Both the position numbers and the translations under genes were made by a program. From assembly GCF_028694605.1 (NCBI RefSeq), contig NZ_JAQVKP010000014.1, positions 35,505 through 77,397 of the forward strand: a stretch of 41,893 nucleotides of DNA, read 5' to 3'. Position 1 is the stretch's first letter. Each line of letters starts with the position of its first letter. Source of the DNA: Sulfurimonas sp. (GTDB taxonomy: Bacteria > Campylobacterota > Campylobacteria > Campylobacterales > Sulfurimonadaceae). The notes under the pieces are model-generated. The model saw only the letters and a list, made by a program, of their open reading frames with translations. It had not been told where the DNA came from and did no database searches. This document shows positions 1-11,700 of this stretch, piece by piece.

Positions 1-448
1 GTACACTGCTTATCAATACAGACGGAGCATACACATTCACCCCTGAGGCCAATTACAACGGAGCCGTTCCTGTTGCTACATACACACTGACCGATGGAAG
101 CGGTACAGATGATACTTCAACGCTTACGATCAGTGTTGACCCTGTGAATGATGACTTTACTGATAACAATGAGACCGTAGCTACCGATGAAGATACGACA
201 GCTACAGGTAATGTGATCGACGGCACCAGCGCAGATGGACCGATTAGTGTCACTACATTTACGATCGATGGCGATACCACAACCTACAATGCAGGAGATA
301 CCGCCACTATCGCCGGTGTCGGTACACTGCTTATCAATACAGACGGAGCATACACATTCACCCCTGAGGCCAATTACAACGGAGCCGTTCCTGTTGCTAC
401 ATACACACTGACCGATGGAAGCGGTACAGATGATACTTCAACGCTTAC
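1..448 (+). repeat. Identical 127-bp direct repeats inside the adhesin gene, period 321 bp
   Basis: Bases 1-127 and 322-448 are identical by eye and diverge just after the shared CGCTTAC. The period of 321 bp equals 107 codons, so each copy is one adhesin module. As copy one touches the window edge, the array probably continues to the left. Confidence 0.9.
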
Positions 449-3400
449 TATTACAGTTAACCCTGTTAACGATACCCCTGTTGCTAACCCTGATACCAAT
501 GCCGTGACGGAAGACGGAGCAGATGCCGAAGGACGTGATGATAGCAATGCAAATACAACCATTATCGAAGGAACTACAGTTTTAGCCAATGATACTGATG
601 TAGATAATGGAGATACTAAAGCTGTCAGCGGTGTTGCTGCAGGTACACAAACAGGCGACCTGACTGATGCTTCTACAGTCGGTGCAGATGTCGCAGGAAC
701 ATACGGAACGGTTAAAATCGCAAGCGATGGAACCTATACTTATACGCTTGATAATACCAATTCTACTGTTCAAGCTCTTGCGGTCGGTGAACACACAACA
801 GAAACATTCAGCTATACAATGGTTGACAGCCAGGGGGCTACTTCTACCACCACCCTTACGATCACAATTAACGGTACAAACGATACCCCTGTTATTAGTG
901 TTGAAGCAGGAGACAGTGATGCCGAAACAATTACCGAAACAAACACAACGCTCACTACAAGCGGAACACTCAGTATCTTTGATGTGGATACAAGCGATAC
1001 AGTTTCAGCCGATAAAGCAAACAGCGTAACTGTAGGTGGAGACTACTCAGGTACATTGCCGACAGATGACGAGCTTATCGCAATGTTCAGCGTCAGTGGC
1101 GGAGAGCCAAGTACAACACAACAAGATAACCCTAACGGTATTGACTGGTCGTTTGGTTCAGGCAGTGAGTATTTCGATGCGATCCTTGAAGGTGAAACGC
1201 TCACACTTACCTATACGGTCAATGCAACAGACTCTCAAGGAGCGGTTACTTCTCATGATGTTACGGTAACTATTAGGGGTACAAACGATGGTGTTGTCGC
1301 GGAGAATGACAGCCTGACTGTCGAGGAAGATTCCAATACGGCAGGTGATGTGATAGGCAATGTATTAGCCAACGATACGCTTGACCCTGATCATAATGAG
1401 GCTACAACAGTAACGACATTTACCCTTGACAGCAACGGCAACGGCGTCCAAGAAAGCTTTAACGCAGGCGATACAGTTGATATTACTTCAGATGGTTCTA
1501 CACACATTGGAACATTTACGCTCAACAGCAACGGTGATTATATCTTTACTCCGGCAGCCAATTATAGTGGCTCTGTACCTGTGGTAACTTACACTATGGG
1601 CAGCGCTACAAACAGCGACAGCGCAACGCTTACCCTTGGTATCACCCCTGTAGCCGATGCCCCTGGAGTTACTGCTGATGGCACAATAGTTAATACGCTT
1701 GAAGATACTGCGGTCGCACTTGGCTTTAATGCACCAACCGTTACGGATGACACTGACTTAAATGGAGGCGGAGCGGGAGACAATCCTGAACGCCTTGGCG
1801 CAATTACGCTAAGTGGTATCCCAAACGGAGCTCAGTTGTTAGACGGGACAAACAGTGATGCCGTTTTGGTAACAGCCGACGGTTCAGATATTACAATCTG
1901 GCTTAGCGATGCGACAAATCATATTGCAGGAGGGCAGCCGGAAGGTTCCATTGCGATGACAACAGAACAGTTTGAAGCGCTCAAATACAATCCTGTTCCT
2001 CAGTCCGCCACAGATGCACATATAACCATGAGCGTCACAGAGTATGAAGTAGACGACAGTGGCGATCCTTTGAGTGGTATCGAAGGTGCAACTTACAGTG
2101 TGAGCGTGGAAGTTGATGTACTTGCCGTAACCGATCCTGTGACCTTGAATGAAAATACAAGCGCGACAAATTATGATGGCACAGATGATCGCATTATTAA
2201 CCAAACTGTTGCAGAAGATACAGCTATCAATATCACCGATCTTGTGAGTATGGATGCTTTTGTGGATACAGATGGCAGTGAATCGCGGTCTTTAGTGTTT
2301 ATCGGGCTTCCGGAGGGGGCTATTGTTACTGCTAACGGCGTTTCTCATACGATTAGCGCAACTGAAACAGGCGGGTATGGGGTGGCTTTAACAAATAGCG
2401 GTACGACATTGCCCAATATAACTCTGCAAGCGCCACATGATTATAGTGGAACAATGAGCGATATTACATTGCGATTGGTAGCACACGATACGGATACTGA
2501 CTCCACACATAGTGATAGTGAGACTGTTGAGACAACGACACTTGAGAATACTACGATCTATAATACGCAGAGCGATCTTACGCTTAACTTGACCATTACG
2601 CCTGTTGCCAATGATGTTGCCTTGGATAATTCAACGACCAACGAAGATACCCCTGTGAAATTTTTGGAAACACTGCGTGTAACCGACACCAATGACAATC
2701 CATTAGCAGAGACGATCACTTCATTGACGATCAATGATCTTCCAACAGATTGGGTACTAAAAGATGAGAACGGCAATATTCTATTGACAGGAGACGGCAC
2801 TACTGGCATTACCATTGATGTTAGCGCTGTAGGTTTGGATAATGTCCAAAACTATACCCTAACCCCTCCTGCGCATAGCAGCGCAGATATAACACTTGAT
2901 ATAGATGTAACAACGAACGACAATGGTGAAACAGGCATCTTTACCCATACACCGACGATCACGGTAGCTCCTGTGGCAGAAGTCGTGAGCAGCGATACGG
3001 ATGGTAACGGAACCGATGATTTGACAATGAACGGCAATTTTGAGTACTCTACTCATGGAACTGAAGATACTTGGTATCCTCTATCAACTGACGGTTTTGA
3101 TTTTAAAACGCCATGGAGCAATGAAGACACCGATGAAGAAACTTATGCTATCCTGGATCCTACTTTATCAGGCGGAGCTGAATCCATCATCGGATCACAA
3201 TTTAAATACAATGACGGAACAGATGATATCATCATTACCTACAACGGAACACCGGTGGAGATACCGATGGCGTATCTTGATACTGTAGAGTTTATGCCTG
3301 CTCCAAATGTATCGGGAAGATTTGATATATCTGTTCAGGCAAAGACTATCGATACTGATCCTGAAACAGGGACAACTGTTACCAGTACCTCCGGTTCTGC

Positions 3401-6400
3401 CACGTTGTCCAATCTTGTCATTGACCCAGTGGGCGACCAGGCAACTATTACAATTCAACAAGCTCGGGGCTTAGAAGATGCCGGAAGAAATCCAGATGGA
3501 AGCGTTGATGCAGCATCCGCAGCAAATGGCATACCGCTTGTCGTCAATCCGACTTCGTCGGACAGCTCTGAAACCTTTACGGTTACTATAGATGCCATTC
3601 CTAATGGAAGCGCTATCTATTATGACGGAGCTTTATTGGCATTGACCGATAATGGCGATGGTACATCCAAAGTAGTGATAGAGAATTTTGACAGCTCAAA
3701 AACACTCAATTATATCCCTATAGCGGATAGTAATGTAGATGTAACTCTGCAAGTTTCAGCGCACAGTGTTGATGACACGGATACGGGTCCGGAAACAGAT
3801 GTTCTTGATCTACCGATCAGTATAAAAGGAGTAGCAGACACCGCGACCCCTTCATTATCCAAAGACGGTACAGCAGAAGCAACGGTTGATAGCGCCGGAG
3901 GAAAGATCCCATTTACTACCGCATGCAGCGGTATCATAAAATCAGATAGCAGCGATGGTTCTGAAACGGTAATCGTTATTATAAGCGGACTTGATGCGCA
4001 ATTTGATGTCGAGGGTGCGACCTATATTAGCGGAACTGGAGCAGATCGCAAATGGGTATTTGATTATGCAGATATTGACAATGTAAATATTATTGCTCCG
4101 CAAAACTATAGCGGAACGATTGATTTTAACGCTAAAGGCATTGTAACCGAAAATGACGGAGATTTTTCGACTGGTACGCAAATTCCTATCTCTGTAACCG
4201 TATCGCCATCCCCTGAAGCGACGATGAGTTTAGCGACTACTATCAATGAAGATACGCTCACTCAAGTGGATTTTAGCGTTATCCACCAAAACGGAGATAC
4301 TAATGAAACGCTAACTGAAGTTTATATCTTAAAAAGTTCTCTCGACGGACAAGAGTTTACTCTCTATTATGGAACTGATAAAACTTCTTTAAGTGATGCA
4401 GCAGATGCAGGAGATATAACCGATGATGGGACATATTATGTTTTAAGCGGTTCGGCTATCGATAATATCTATGCGCAAAATGCGGCCGATAAGGATACCG
4501 ATGGCAGCTTTACGGTCAAATACACTATCAGCGATCCATCTAATGACGGCACAATAGCACCTGTAACGGTTACTTCAGACGATACTACATATACCATAAA
4601 CACAACGGCGGTTACCGATCCTATCTCAGAAGAGTTGGTAAGCTTTAGCGAAAATGATGGTGATGGCACGACCGATATGAGCGTATCAGGCACTACTGTT
4701 ACCTTCACAGAAAGAACCATAGTGGATATAAAAGTCAAAGTTTCTCAAGTAGATGATGGCACGGAAAACGGAGGCGTGGCCAACGGAGTCGATATTGATG
4801 GAAGTGAAACACTGGTTCGATTTGTTATCGATGGCGTTCCTGAAGGGGTAACTGTTGTAGGCGGAACATATGTCGGAGCTACGCCGAGTAATCCAAATAC
4901 AGGACGATGGATAGTAGAAGTCGGAGACTCATTTAATACTCAAGATATAACCAATATCATTCAATTTGATATTGCCGGAAATGCCGATCAGTTAAACGCT
5001 ATAAATGATCAAACCATTACGATCACGGCACTATCCCAAGATAATACGCCGGCGGTTTATGAGGGCTCTTCTCAAAATTGGACGCTTACAAAAGACAGCA
5101 GCGTAACTATCACCGATGCTACTTATGTTCCAAATGAACCTGCCACGATTGATACATTTAGTCAAAACACTATCAGTGCCGATGAAGATACACCAATCGC
5201 ATTATCAGATCTGATCGATGCCCAGATTACAGGCAGCAGCCCATTTAGTATCACTCTTACAGGTCTTCCTGCAGGAACGATCGTGACCGGTATGACCGCT
5301 GAGGTGATCAATGGAGAAACCGTTTATACCGCTTCAAGTTCCGGAGATAATGCCGCTCTTGCCGCTTTACTTGAGAGCATTACAGTAACGCCTCCGTCAG
5401 ACAGTAATGACAATAATACTACAAGCGGATTGCAATTTGACGCAACGCTTACTACTTACAGTAGTAGTGGCGATCAAGATACCAGTTCACTTAACATTAC
5501 TCAGCCTATCACTCCTGTAAGCGATAATGAGACAATCGTTATAACCACCAATGATACGCCAGAAGATATCGCAACAACCTTCACGGTTGATCTATCAAAT
5601 CCTGCCGATGGTGCTAATGCGAATATCATAGACGGCAAGCTTTATATGCAAATAGATGACGGAACGACTGACGGAACGCTTAAATATGACGGAAACGTGG
5701 TTACAAAACAAACGATTAGTGGTGTAGCGGGCATCAGTGACGGAGAGTATTATGTCATCGATAATGTTGCATATAACTCCTCTTTATCGCTGGAATACAC
5801 TCCTGCTACAAATGAATCAGGTAGCGTCACCGTGAACGCCTATGTGGTGTCCCAAGAAACCAATGCCGCAAATCAGGTTACTAGCAGCGCAACAGATAGT
5901 TTTACGGTGACTCCTGTTGCTGATGGTGTCAATATCACTCCTGTTCTTCCTATCAGCGGCGATGAAGATACAAAAATAGAGGTTCCATTTACTCTCTCTC
6001 AAATAGATTCTTCAGAAACCATTTTGAATATGACACTCAACAATGTTCCTAACGACTATTTGGTCTATATCGGTGCAGACGCAGCTACTGCCGTATTGGC
6101 GAGTAATCTCGGAGACAATGGAAGCGGTGCTAACACTTGGCTCGTAGATCCTAACCAGCATGTTTATATTCTGCCGCCTGAAAATGAAAGTGGCGATATA
6201 ACTGGGCTTAGCTTTAGTGTTGTTTCTGAAGATGGATCGGATTTGAAAACTGATACAACTGCGCTGTTTGAACTTACGGTGAATGGCGTTGCAGATGGTA
6301 TTAGTATAGCTCCGGCAAATTCATTTGGAAATCATAGAGAAATTATTCCTCTTAACTACAACATTCAAATGCCTGATATTGATGAATTGGTTACTATATC

Positions 6401-7130
6401 CATCGCAGGGGTTGGGGCAGATGCCGCATTTTATACAGACACTACACCACTAAATGCCATATACGATAGCGGAAGTGATACCTATACATTAAGCGGTCTT
6501 ACTTATCAAGAGATGTTAGATCTTGGCGTTTTGTATAAAGAAGGAGATTATACCCTCACAACCACTGTCTATACAACTGACGGCTCAAGCACTTCAACGA
6601 CAGTAACAGATGACCTCACACTCCATATTGATCCTCTCTCGCCGACAACGGGAGATGATACACTCAATGGATACAATGGTAGTGATACAATTACTGGATT
6701 GGATGGTAACGACACAATCGATGGTCGTGGTGGGGATGATAGCCTCAGCGGTGGCACTGGGAATGATACCCTCTATGGTGGCGCAGGAAACGATACGCTT
6801 ACAGGTGGCACCGGATCGGATACTTTTGTATTTACTACAGCGTTGGATGAGTTGCTCAATGTAGATACGATTTTGGACTTTAGCCACAATGATGATACGA
6901 TTTCATTAGATAGCAGTATCTTCAGTGCACTTAGTGCAGGTGCATTGTCTGCTGATAATTTTGTGAGCGGAACCGAAGCGGCAGATGCAGATGATTATAT
7001 CATCTACGATAGCACTACCGGTAACACTTGGTACGATGCCGATGGAAATGGAGCTGGTGCTGCCATACTGTTTGCAACGCTTAGCAATAAGCCTGCAGAT
7101 ATTGATTATACAGATTTTGTGGTCATTTAA
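1..7130 (+). CDS. Giant RTX adhesin, type I-secreted (5' end outside window)
   Basis: The frame is open from base 3 to the TAA at 7128-7130, about 2375 residues, and runs off the left edge, so the ATG at 144 is internal and not the start. The product is acidic and rich in Thr, Asp, Ser and Gly, with almost no Cys. It is built from cadherin/VCBS-like modules that end in strands such as [14 protein letters not shown], each often followed by an 'EDT' segment. From about residue 2217 (base 6651) come RTX nonapeptides of the GGxGxDxLx type ([16 protein letters not shown]), which bind calcium after export. The last ~100 residues (GSDTFVF, VDTILDF, then a hydrophobic end) match type I secretion C-terminal targets. 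The likely role is a cell-surface or biofilm adhesin exported by an ABC/MFP/TolC system; no exporter gene is in the window. The N-terminal anchor cannot be judged. Confidence 0.9.
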   Translation, partial: TLLINTDGAYTFTPEANYNGAVPVATYTLTDGSGTDDTSTLTISVDPVNDDFTDNNETVATDEDTTATGNVIDGTSADGPISVTTFTIDGDTTTYNAGDTATIAGVGTLLINTDGAYTFTPEANYNGAVPVATYTLTDGSGTDDTSTLTITVNPVNDTPVANPDTNAVTEDGADAEGRDDSNANTTIIEGTTVLANDTDVDNGDTKAVSGVAAGTQTGDLTDASTVGADVAGTYGTVKIASDGTYTYTLDNTNSTVQALAVGEHTTETFSYTMVDSQGATSTTTLTITINGTNDTPVISVEAGDSDAETITETNTTLTTSGTLSIFDVDTSDTVSADKANSVTVGGDYSGTLPTDDELIAMFSVSGGEPSTTQQDNPNGIDWSFGSGSEYFDAILEGETLTLTYTVNATDSQGAVTSHDVTVTIRGTNDGVVAENDSLTVEEDSNTAGDVIGNVLANDTLDPDHNEATTVTTFTLDSNGNGVQESFNAGDTVDITSDGSTHIGTFTLNSNGDYIFTPAANYSGSVPVVTYTMGSATNSDSATLTLGITPVADAPGVTADGTIVNTLEDTAVALGFNAPTVTDDTDLNGGGAGDNPERLGAITLSGIPNGAQLLDGTNSDAVLVTADGSDITIWLSDATNHIAGGQPEGSIAMTTEQFEALKYNPVPQSATDAHITMSVTEYEVDDSGDPLSGIEGATYSVSVEVDVLAVTDPVTLNENTSATNYDGTDDRIINQTVAEDTAINITDLVSMDAFVDTDGSESRSLVFIGLPEGAIVTANGVSHTISATETGGYGVALTNSGTTLPNITLQAPHDYSGTMSDITLRLVAHDTDTDSTHSDSETVETTTLENTTIYNTQSDLTLNLTITPVANDVALDNSTTNEDTPVKFLETLRVTDTNDNPLAETITSLTINDLPTDWVLKDENGNILLTGDGTTGITIDVSAVGLDNVQNYTLTPPAHSSADITLDIDVTTNDNGETGIFTHTPTITVAPVAEVVSSDTDGNGTDDLTMNGNFEYSTHGTEDTWYPLSTDGFDFKTPWSNEDTDEETYAILDPTLSGGAESIIGSQFKYNDGTDDIIITYNGTPVEIPMAYLDTVEFMPAPNVSGRFDISVQAKTIDTDPETGTTVTSTSGSATLSNLVIDPVGDQATITIQQARGLEDAGRNPDGSVDAASAANGIPLVVNPTSSDSSETFTVTIDAIPNGSAIYYDGALLALTDNGDGTSKVVIENFDSSKTLNYIPIADSNVDVTLQVSAHSVDDTDTGPETDVLDLPISIKGVADTATPSLSKDGTAEATVDSAGGKIPFTTACSGIIKSDSSDGSETVIVIISGLDAQFDVEGATYISGTGADRKWVFDYADIDNVNIIAPQNYSGTIDFNAKGIVTENDGDFSTGTQIPISVTVSPSPEATMSLATTINEDTLTQVDFSVIHQNGDTNETLTEVYILKSSLDGQEFTLYYGTDKTSLSDAADAGDITDDGTYYVLSGSAIDNIYAQNAADKDTDGSFTVKYTISDPSNDGTIAPVTVTSDDTTYTINTTAVTDPISEELVSFSENDGDGTTDMSVSGTTVTFTERTIVDIKVKVSQVDDGTENGGVANGVDIDGSETLVRFVIDGVPEGVTVVGGTYVGATPSNPNTGRWIVEVGDSFNTQDITNIIQFDIAGNADQLNAINDQTITITALSQDNTPAVYEGSSQNWTLTKDSSVTITDATYVPNEPATIDTFSQNTISADEDTPIALSDLIDAQITGSSPFSITLTGLPAGTIVTGMTAEVINGETVYTASSSGDNAALAALLESITVTPPSDSNDNNTTSGLQFDATLTTYSSSGDQDTSSLNITQPITPVSDNETIVITTNDTPEDIATTFTVDLSNPADGANANIIDGKLYMQIDDGTTDGTLKYDGNVVTKQTISGVAGISDGEYYVIDNVAYNSSLSLEYTPATNESGSVTVNAYVVSQETNAANQVTSSATDSFTVTPVADGVNITPVLPISGDEDTKIEVPFTLSQIDSSETILNMTLNNVPNDYLVYIGADAATAVLASNLGDNGSGANTWLVDPNQHVYILPPENESGDITGLSFSVVSEDGSDLKTDTTALFELTVNGVADGISIAPANSFGNHREIIPLNYNIQMPDIDELVTISIAGVGADAAFYTDTTPLNAIYDSGSDTYTLSGLTYQEMLDLGVLYKEGDYTLTTTVYTTDGSSTSTTVTDDLTLHIDPLSPTTGDDTLNGYNGSDTITGLDGNDTIDGRGGDDSLSGGTGNDTLYGGAGNDTLTGGTGSDTFVFTTALDELLNVDTILDFSHNDDTISLDSSIFSALSAGALSADNFVSGTEAADADDYIIYDSTTGNTWYDADGNGAGAAILFATLSNKPADIDYTDFVVI

Positions 7131-7150
7131 GCTATATGTCAATCGAATCT

Positions 7151-7170
7151 ATACCGGCATCTGCCGGTAT
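7151..7170. terminator. Perfect hairpin after the adhesin gene (REP-like or terminator)
   Basis: ATACCGGCATCTGCCGGTAT is a 9-bp perfect stem with a 2-nt centre, lying 20 bp after the adhesin stop codon. No T-run follows it, so it may be a REP-type intergenic palindrome that stabilises the mRNA end rather than a classic intrinsic terminator. The rest of 7131-7270 holds nothing I recognise. Confidence 0.55.
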
Positions 7171-7270
7171 AACGAAAAGAGAAGATCACAGAAAAGTTCC
7201 TATCTCACTGAGACAGGAGCAATTGATCAGAAAGTTTTATTGGTTTGATGGCGTTTTTATAATGATTATC

Positions 7271-7695
7271 TCATCCCTTGAGATACCCCATCGCCGTTGC
7301 GATGATATCATCGTCGTCTTTGCTTGGAGACTTCAGCACAACCCGTTCTCTGCCTTCCTCAATGAACTCGATAAAGACATTTTCCCCGTAGGAAGAGACT
7401 TTTGAGATCCCTTTCTGGCGGGCAAGCACCTTCATCACGATCACATCGATGAACTGCTTGGTGACCCTGTCGAGTCTGCCGAAGCGGTCTTCGATCTCGG
7501 CGCTGATCTCGTAGACCTCTCCGGTACTCTCGCAGAGCGAAAGACGGCGGTAGAGCTCCAAGCGGAGCCTGTCCTCCTCGATCAGCTCTTCATTCAGGTA
7601 GGCATCGACATTGAGCTTCATATCCACATGCTGGCTGACCTCTTTGTCCTGCCCGCTCAGCTCTTTGATCGCATCTTCAAGCATACGCAATTCTT
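7271..7695 (-). pseudogene. mfd: 3' remnant of mfd (transcription-repair coupling factor)
   Basis: The minus-strand frame ending at 7271 matches the C-terminal domain of Mfd: RMLEDAIKELSG, LRLELYRRLSLCE, then EIEDRFGRLD and a final ATAMGYLKG. Only about 140 of some 1000-1150 residues remain; the UvrB-like module, RNA polymerase-interaction domain and translocase motor are absent. Homology stops near base 7690. The frame continues to an ATG at 7768, but that part (MSFNRLSISAFSS) does not look like Mfd and reads antisense through another gene tail. Mfd normally removes RNA polymerase stalled at lesions and recruits UvrA; this fragment cannot. A hand count over 7441-7500 gives 34 of 60 G+C, far above its neighbours, suggesting a different origin from the AT-rich surroundings. 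Confidence 0.8.
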
Positions 7696-7808
7696 GTAGG
7701 GCTAAATATCTTAATAAGTATTTGAATGCGCTTGAAAAAGCCGAAATAGATAGTCTGTTAAAAGACAATTATATTCAGAGAAAAGATGTGCAGGCCATCT
7801 TTAAATAA
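7690..7808 (+). pseudogene. 3' tail of an unidentified gene, fused to the mfd remnant
   Basis: From about 7690 the plus strand is open to a TAA at 7806-7808 and encodes a charged, helical tail (KYLNKYLNALEKAEIDSLL, then KDVQAIFK). Composition changes abruptly here from GC-rich mfd sequence to AT-rich sequence. No start or family is visible. It may be the end of a gene truncated by the same event that cut mfd, or chance coding. Confidence 0.35.
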
Positions 7809-7914
7809 AGTATTTAGTTTTCGTAAGTAATTCATATTTTAGGGATTACCGAATTGACTTTCATTTTTTCCCAATAGTTCCTCTGTCGGAATGGTGACAA
7901 CAGGAGGTAGTTTG
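7809..7914. other. Unassigned junction DNA between gene remnants
   Basis: This stretch separates the unidentified tail from the IS3 remnant. The minus strand has a short open stretch in another frame (SKLPPVVTIPTEELLGKNES, stop TAA near 7843). It may be debris of one more truncated gene; I cannot assign it. Confidence 0.3.
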
Positions 7915-8278
7915 CTATTTACTGCTTTGAGTGATCCCATACTCCTTAAGCAGTGTTTTATGCGCATTGGAAGCATATTGGCTTCCCCTATCGGTATGCC
8001 AGATCAATCCATGATCAGGGTTGCGCTTCCTTAAAGCCATAAACAGTGCATCATTCACAAGGGTTGTTGTCATATGTACATCCATAGACCAACCGATAAC
8101 CCGTCGTGAATAAAGATCTATCACTATTGCAAGATAGAGCCATCCTTTCAAAGTAGGAATATAGGTGATGTCTCCCACATAGACTTGATCAGGCTGTGAA
8201 GCATAAAAGTCTTGTCTTAGTCTATTGGGAGCGATAGCATAGTTATGGTTTGAATCTGTCGTCAGTACTCTCGAAGTT
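7915..8278 (-). pseudogene. IS3-family transposase OrfB, catalytic core fragment
   Basis: The minus-strand frame is open from about 8278 to a TAG at 7915-7917. It reads as an rve/DDE core: TTDSNHNYAIAPNRL, then VYVGDITYIPTLKGWLYLA with the first catalytic Asp, IDLYSRRVIGW, and LIWHTDRGSQYAS with the second Asp. After YGITQS it ends in SK and a stop, where intact IS3 proteins continue with the S-R-x-G-N-x-x-D-N-A...E block bearing the catalytic Glu. The N-terminal helix-turn-helix part, OrfA and the last Glu are missing, so it cannot be active. The GTG at 8176-8178 is internal. Confidence 0.85.
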
Positions 8279-8371
8279 TTTTACAATCGACAAAGGATGC
8301 ACAGTGCCAACAACAATCTCTCACCTATTGAGTTTGAAGAAAAAATGGCACTTAATGAAACAGCTGCTTAG
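8273..8371 (+). pseudogene. IS3-family transposase OrfB, C-terminal fragment in inverted orientation
   Basis: On the plus strand, EVFYNRQRMHSANNNLSPIE continues to a TAG at 8369-8371. This is the conserved C-terminal signature of IS3 OrfB (compare YNxxRxHSxLxxLSPxxFE). It starts exactly where the opposite-strand core fragment begins, so two parts of one transposase type lie head-to-head with about 45 residues between them missing. Internal inversion and deletion, or two overlapping insertions, would explain this. Confidence 0.8.
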
Positions 8372-8407
8372 AATCTTGTATTCTGAGTATGATATAGGGT
8401 TGACAGA

Positions 8408-8650
8408 TCAATCCTTTAAATCTTCTTCTTTGTATGTTCTAACCGCTGTGACAATTTGCTCATCATCTAGCATATTTAATAATTCAAGTAATTGTGCTGC
8501 TGCCTTTGGTTTATTCGAGCCTCTGTAGTGGGCACTATATGAATCCAAAGAACAACCAATTCTTTCTGACATTTCTTTTTGAGAAATATCTTTATCTTCA
8601 TTGTCACTAACTAAACGATGTATTTTTCTATATACTTTATCTAAACTCAT
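8408..8650 (-). CDS. Small XRE-type helix-turn-helix regulator, probable controller of the cargo module
   Basis: This 80-residue protein has a helix-turn-helix segment (ISQKEMSERIGCSLDSYSAH) followed by helices (AAAQLLELLNMLDDEQI). Its size is in the range of restriction-modification controller (C) proteins and phage-type repressors. It lies 92 bp downstream of the helicase-nuclease gene on the same strand, with an AAGG ribosome site (AAGGTATACGACATG) setting the start at 8650. The gap before it is long enough for its own promoter. Its function as controller is inferred from position, size and the repeated half-sites described separately. Confidence 0.65.
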   Translation of the reverse strand: MSLDKVYRKIHRLVSDNEDKDISQKEMSERIGCSLDSYSAHYRGSNKPKAAAQLLELLNMLDDEQIVTAVRTYKEEDLKD

Positions 8651-8742
8651 GTCGTATACCTTGTTCAGTAAAAAGAATATTATAGAATGAAATAAGTTCT
8701 TTATGGACTTTATTCATAAAAATACTGAAAAAATTAAGTATA
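8651..8742 (-). promoter_or_regulatory. Leader of the XRE gene with two TACTGA-type half-sites
   Basis: This AT-rich gap contains TTCAGTA at 8664-8670 and TACTGAA at 8723-8729, which are reverse complements of each other. The same half-site forms the palindrome upstream of the methyltransferase gene. Their placement suggests autoregulation by the XRE protein; no footprint is known to me. Confidence 0.4.
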
Positions 8743-11700
8743 TTATTTATATCTAACATATAAATCCTTTATTTTCCTCTTGAAGCTTACTTGTAATATA
8801 TCTTTTTTGTCGCAATATTGATGTGTGTAACTTTTGATAGCTCTTGCTGTTTTTATAATCTCTTTATCTTGTGGAAGATGATGGATTAAGTTCTCTGATA
8901 TAAATACAATAACTTTTGACTCAGCTCGTGAAATAGCTACATTAGTTCTGTTTAGATTTAATAAAAACTCTTCTTCTTGGGCTATGATATCTGGATCACC
9001 AACACCGAAAGAAACTAATATGAGTTTTCTTTGTCCACCTTGAAATCTCTCAACAGTATCAATAGCTTCATCAATAAATTTATGTTGAGATTTTGGGAAC
9101 ACTCCATAGAGTTTTATTGCAATTGCCACTTTTTGAGCTTTGTGTGGCGTAACAACACCAATACCGTTTTTCCAAAACCATTCGTCATAGTTTGCAGAAC
9201 TAGAATCAAAATTATTATATGCCTCTAAGATTGTTCCAGCAACTAATGTAGCTTCAAATTCATTAGCTTGAGAACTTCTTCCATCCTCATATGTTACAGC
9301 CATTGTTTCGTATGCTGGATCAAGTAAGAACTTAAAAACATCATTGTTGTTGAGATCTACTTCAAATTTATTGGTATTTCTAGGTGTAGGTAGATAGTCA
9401 ATTTCAATAACATCATTTTTAGCTTGTAAATTTGGATAACCAACTGTTTTAATGAAATCAACAATCTTTTTAGATGAACGATAGTTTATATTCAGCATAT
9501 AAGGTTGCACATCAAATCGTTTAATGAAATATTCCAGTATGGAACCTACCATGAACTCTATACCGACAGGAGGAGAAACTTTATGAATAGGTGGCATTTG
9601 TAAGTGGTCTCCAAGTAATGTAAATTGAGCTGTATCTGTTAAACCAAACATAGTGCTCAAACTACTTGCTACATCTACCTGTGATGCTTCATCTAGCATT
9701 ACATAGTCAAACAGTTCCCCTATACCTTCAAAAATTGGTCTCTTCGCACTGTCTGTACCTGTTGTATAGAAACCATTTAGAGTTGCAGTAGCTGCAAGAA
9801 CGATAGTTATTCCATCAAAAGTATTGGTTTTCAATCCATGTCTAAGATTATCTAAGGTGTTTTGTGAATTATCTTTTTCTGTTTTGCCTTGAAATAAAAT
9901 GAAATCAGATTTAGCTCCGTTCATTAAATCTTTTAGGTATTGAAAATCTGATCTAGAAGATGATTGTAAAGCATAGGTTGTGATACCAGATGTTTTCATG
10001 ATAAATGGAGAAGTTCTCTCAAACAACTCTATACATGCTTGATATGTCGGTGCAGTTAATAATATACGAAGTGAGGATCTTCTGCTTTGGCTCGCATGAA
10101 TACGAGATGATAGCAGAACAGATGCTGTTTTTGTTTTTCCAGTTCCTGGTGGTCCCCAAATTATATTTAACTGTTTTGTGAGTGATTTCATGACAGCATC
10201 ATGTTGACTAACATTTAACTTTTCATTCATTTCTGATACAACTGTTTTTAAACTTCCAGATGCATCTGAATCTGATAAGTCTGAGTTAGCTAATTCAAGA
10301 GATTTAGCATCCCATAACAATTTAGAGATGGTATATATTTTAGATTTTCCACCAAGTTTCGGTGTTAGTATACCTAATGAAGCGATTGTAGATTCATGAG
10401 CATTTGCAATGGATGGATTGTTGATCTGCTTCAAATATCCCCATGTGTTTTTTGATGAAGGGTAGGCACCTATATCCATTAAGCATAAATCAGAATCTAT
10501 ATTGATTACCCTATCACTTAGTAATTGAATCATAGCATCTCTATTTTCTTTATTACTGGATCTAAAGCTAATAGCAATATACCCTTCAACTCTATCAAAC
10601 GACTTGATATCTACAATTAAAATATTTTTTATTTTTGCATAGATTTTGTCTCCATATGGAGCTTGATCTACTCCATGTTCATAAAGAAGGCTTGCAATTG
10701 TTCTGTTTGGTAATCCCTCTTCATATCTATATCCAACCGACAAATAACTGGCATCATCTTTAATTTTTGTATTTTTAGAATCATTTGAAACAGTATATAT
10801 TTCAATTCCACCACTATGTAGATCAGGAAAATGATCAGATAATACTTGTTGTTTTTCTTCTGGGGTTAATCTTCTTTCTAAAATAATCGCTTTATAAGAA
10901 GCTTCTAACTCAGATGCTGGTGTTGAAGAAATTAATGTACTTTCGAGAGTAGTGTATTTTTCATTCAATAAATCGTGTAAGTACCATAATTGGCTATCAT
11001 TCGGCCATCTAGTTAAGCCTCTTAATTCGTCAAATACAGAAAGGTTTAAACGATTTGCTTCTCCCTTAAGATAAGGCTTTAAATCAGCACGAATTTTATT
11101 CGCAATCAGATATAAAGCAAGTGCTTGTTGCTTAGTTGTTTTCATGTAGTTTGCCATAACTTCTTGATAGTTAGGACGAGAGACTTTTTGCCAAATTTCG
11201 TATAATCTATCTTTTGGAATAGCATCAGAAAAAGGATCGTAAAAAGCTTTTGATATATAGTTAAATGAACCTGGATCATCTAGATAAGCTTTTGCAACAT
11301 TGAATAATGTGTATTCATATGGTACTGTTAATGCAATGTTTTGTCTTAACACATCTTTGATATATGTTATTGGCTGGCTAGTTATTTTAAAAGGATCTTC
11401 CAATATTTCTTCTGGCGGGAACATCCACACTAAGCCTTTTAAATTTTGGTTGCTCATAATTGTACCGATGTGACGACCTATGCTTTTTTGTAGCTGTTCA
11501 AATTGTGATTGATCCCAAAAATACATTTGGTATGTCTGTGAAGTTTTTATTTTTGTAGGGTCGTACATTGGATGAGTATTGTTTTCAGGACTGATAGCAT
11601 ATTGAAAAATATCGCTTAACTTCACTAAAAATCTGCTAAGCATATCGAATTCACTTTGTTGATTCGGAATATCTGTAAAGAATTGCTCATTCCATTTTTT

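Noticed and set aside
1..7130. A CRISPR array or other short-repeat array in the repetitive first 7 kb.
   Set aside because: The repeats are coding, of module length (about 100 codons) or RTX nonapeptides; there are no short identical repeats with unique spacers.
8401..8412. TGACAG at 8401 matches the first bases of the right transposon end and could be the left end.
   Set aside because: Only six bases match firmly, no 53-bp-spaced ACGCTA motifs follow, and it is not flanked by comM sequence or an obvious target duplication. It also overlaps the end of the XRE gene.
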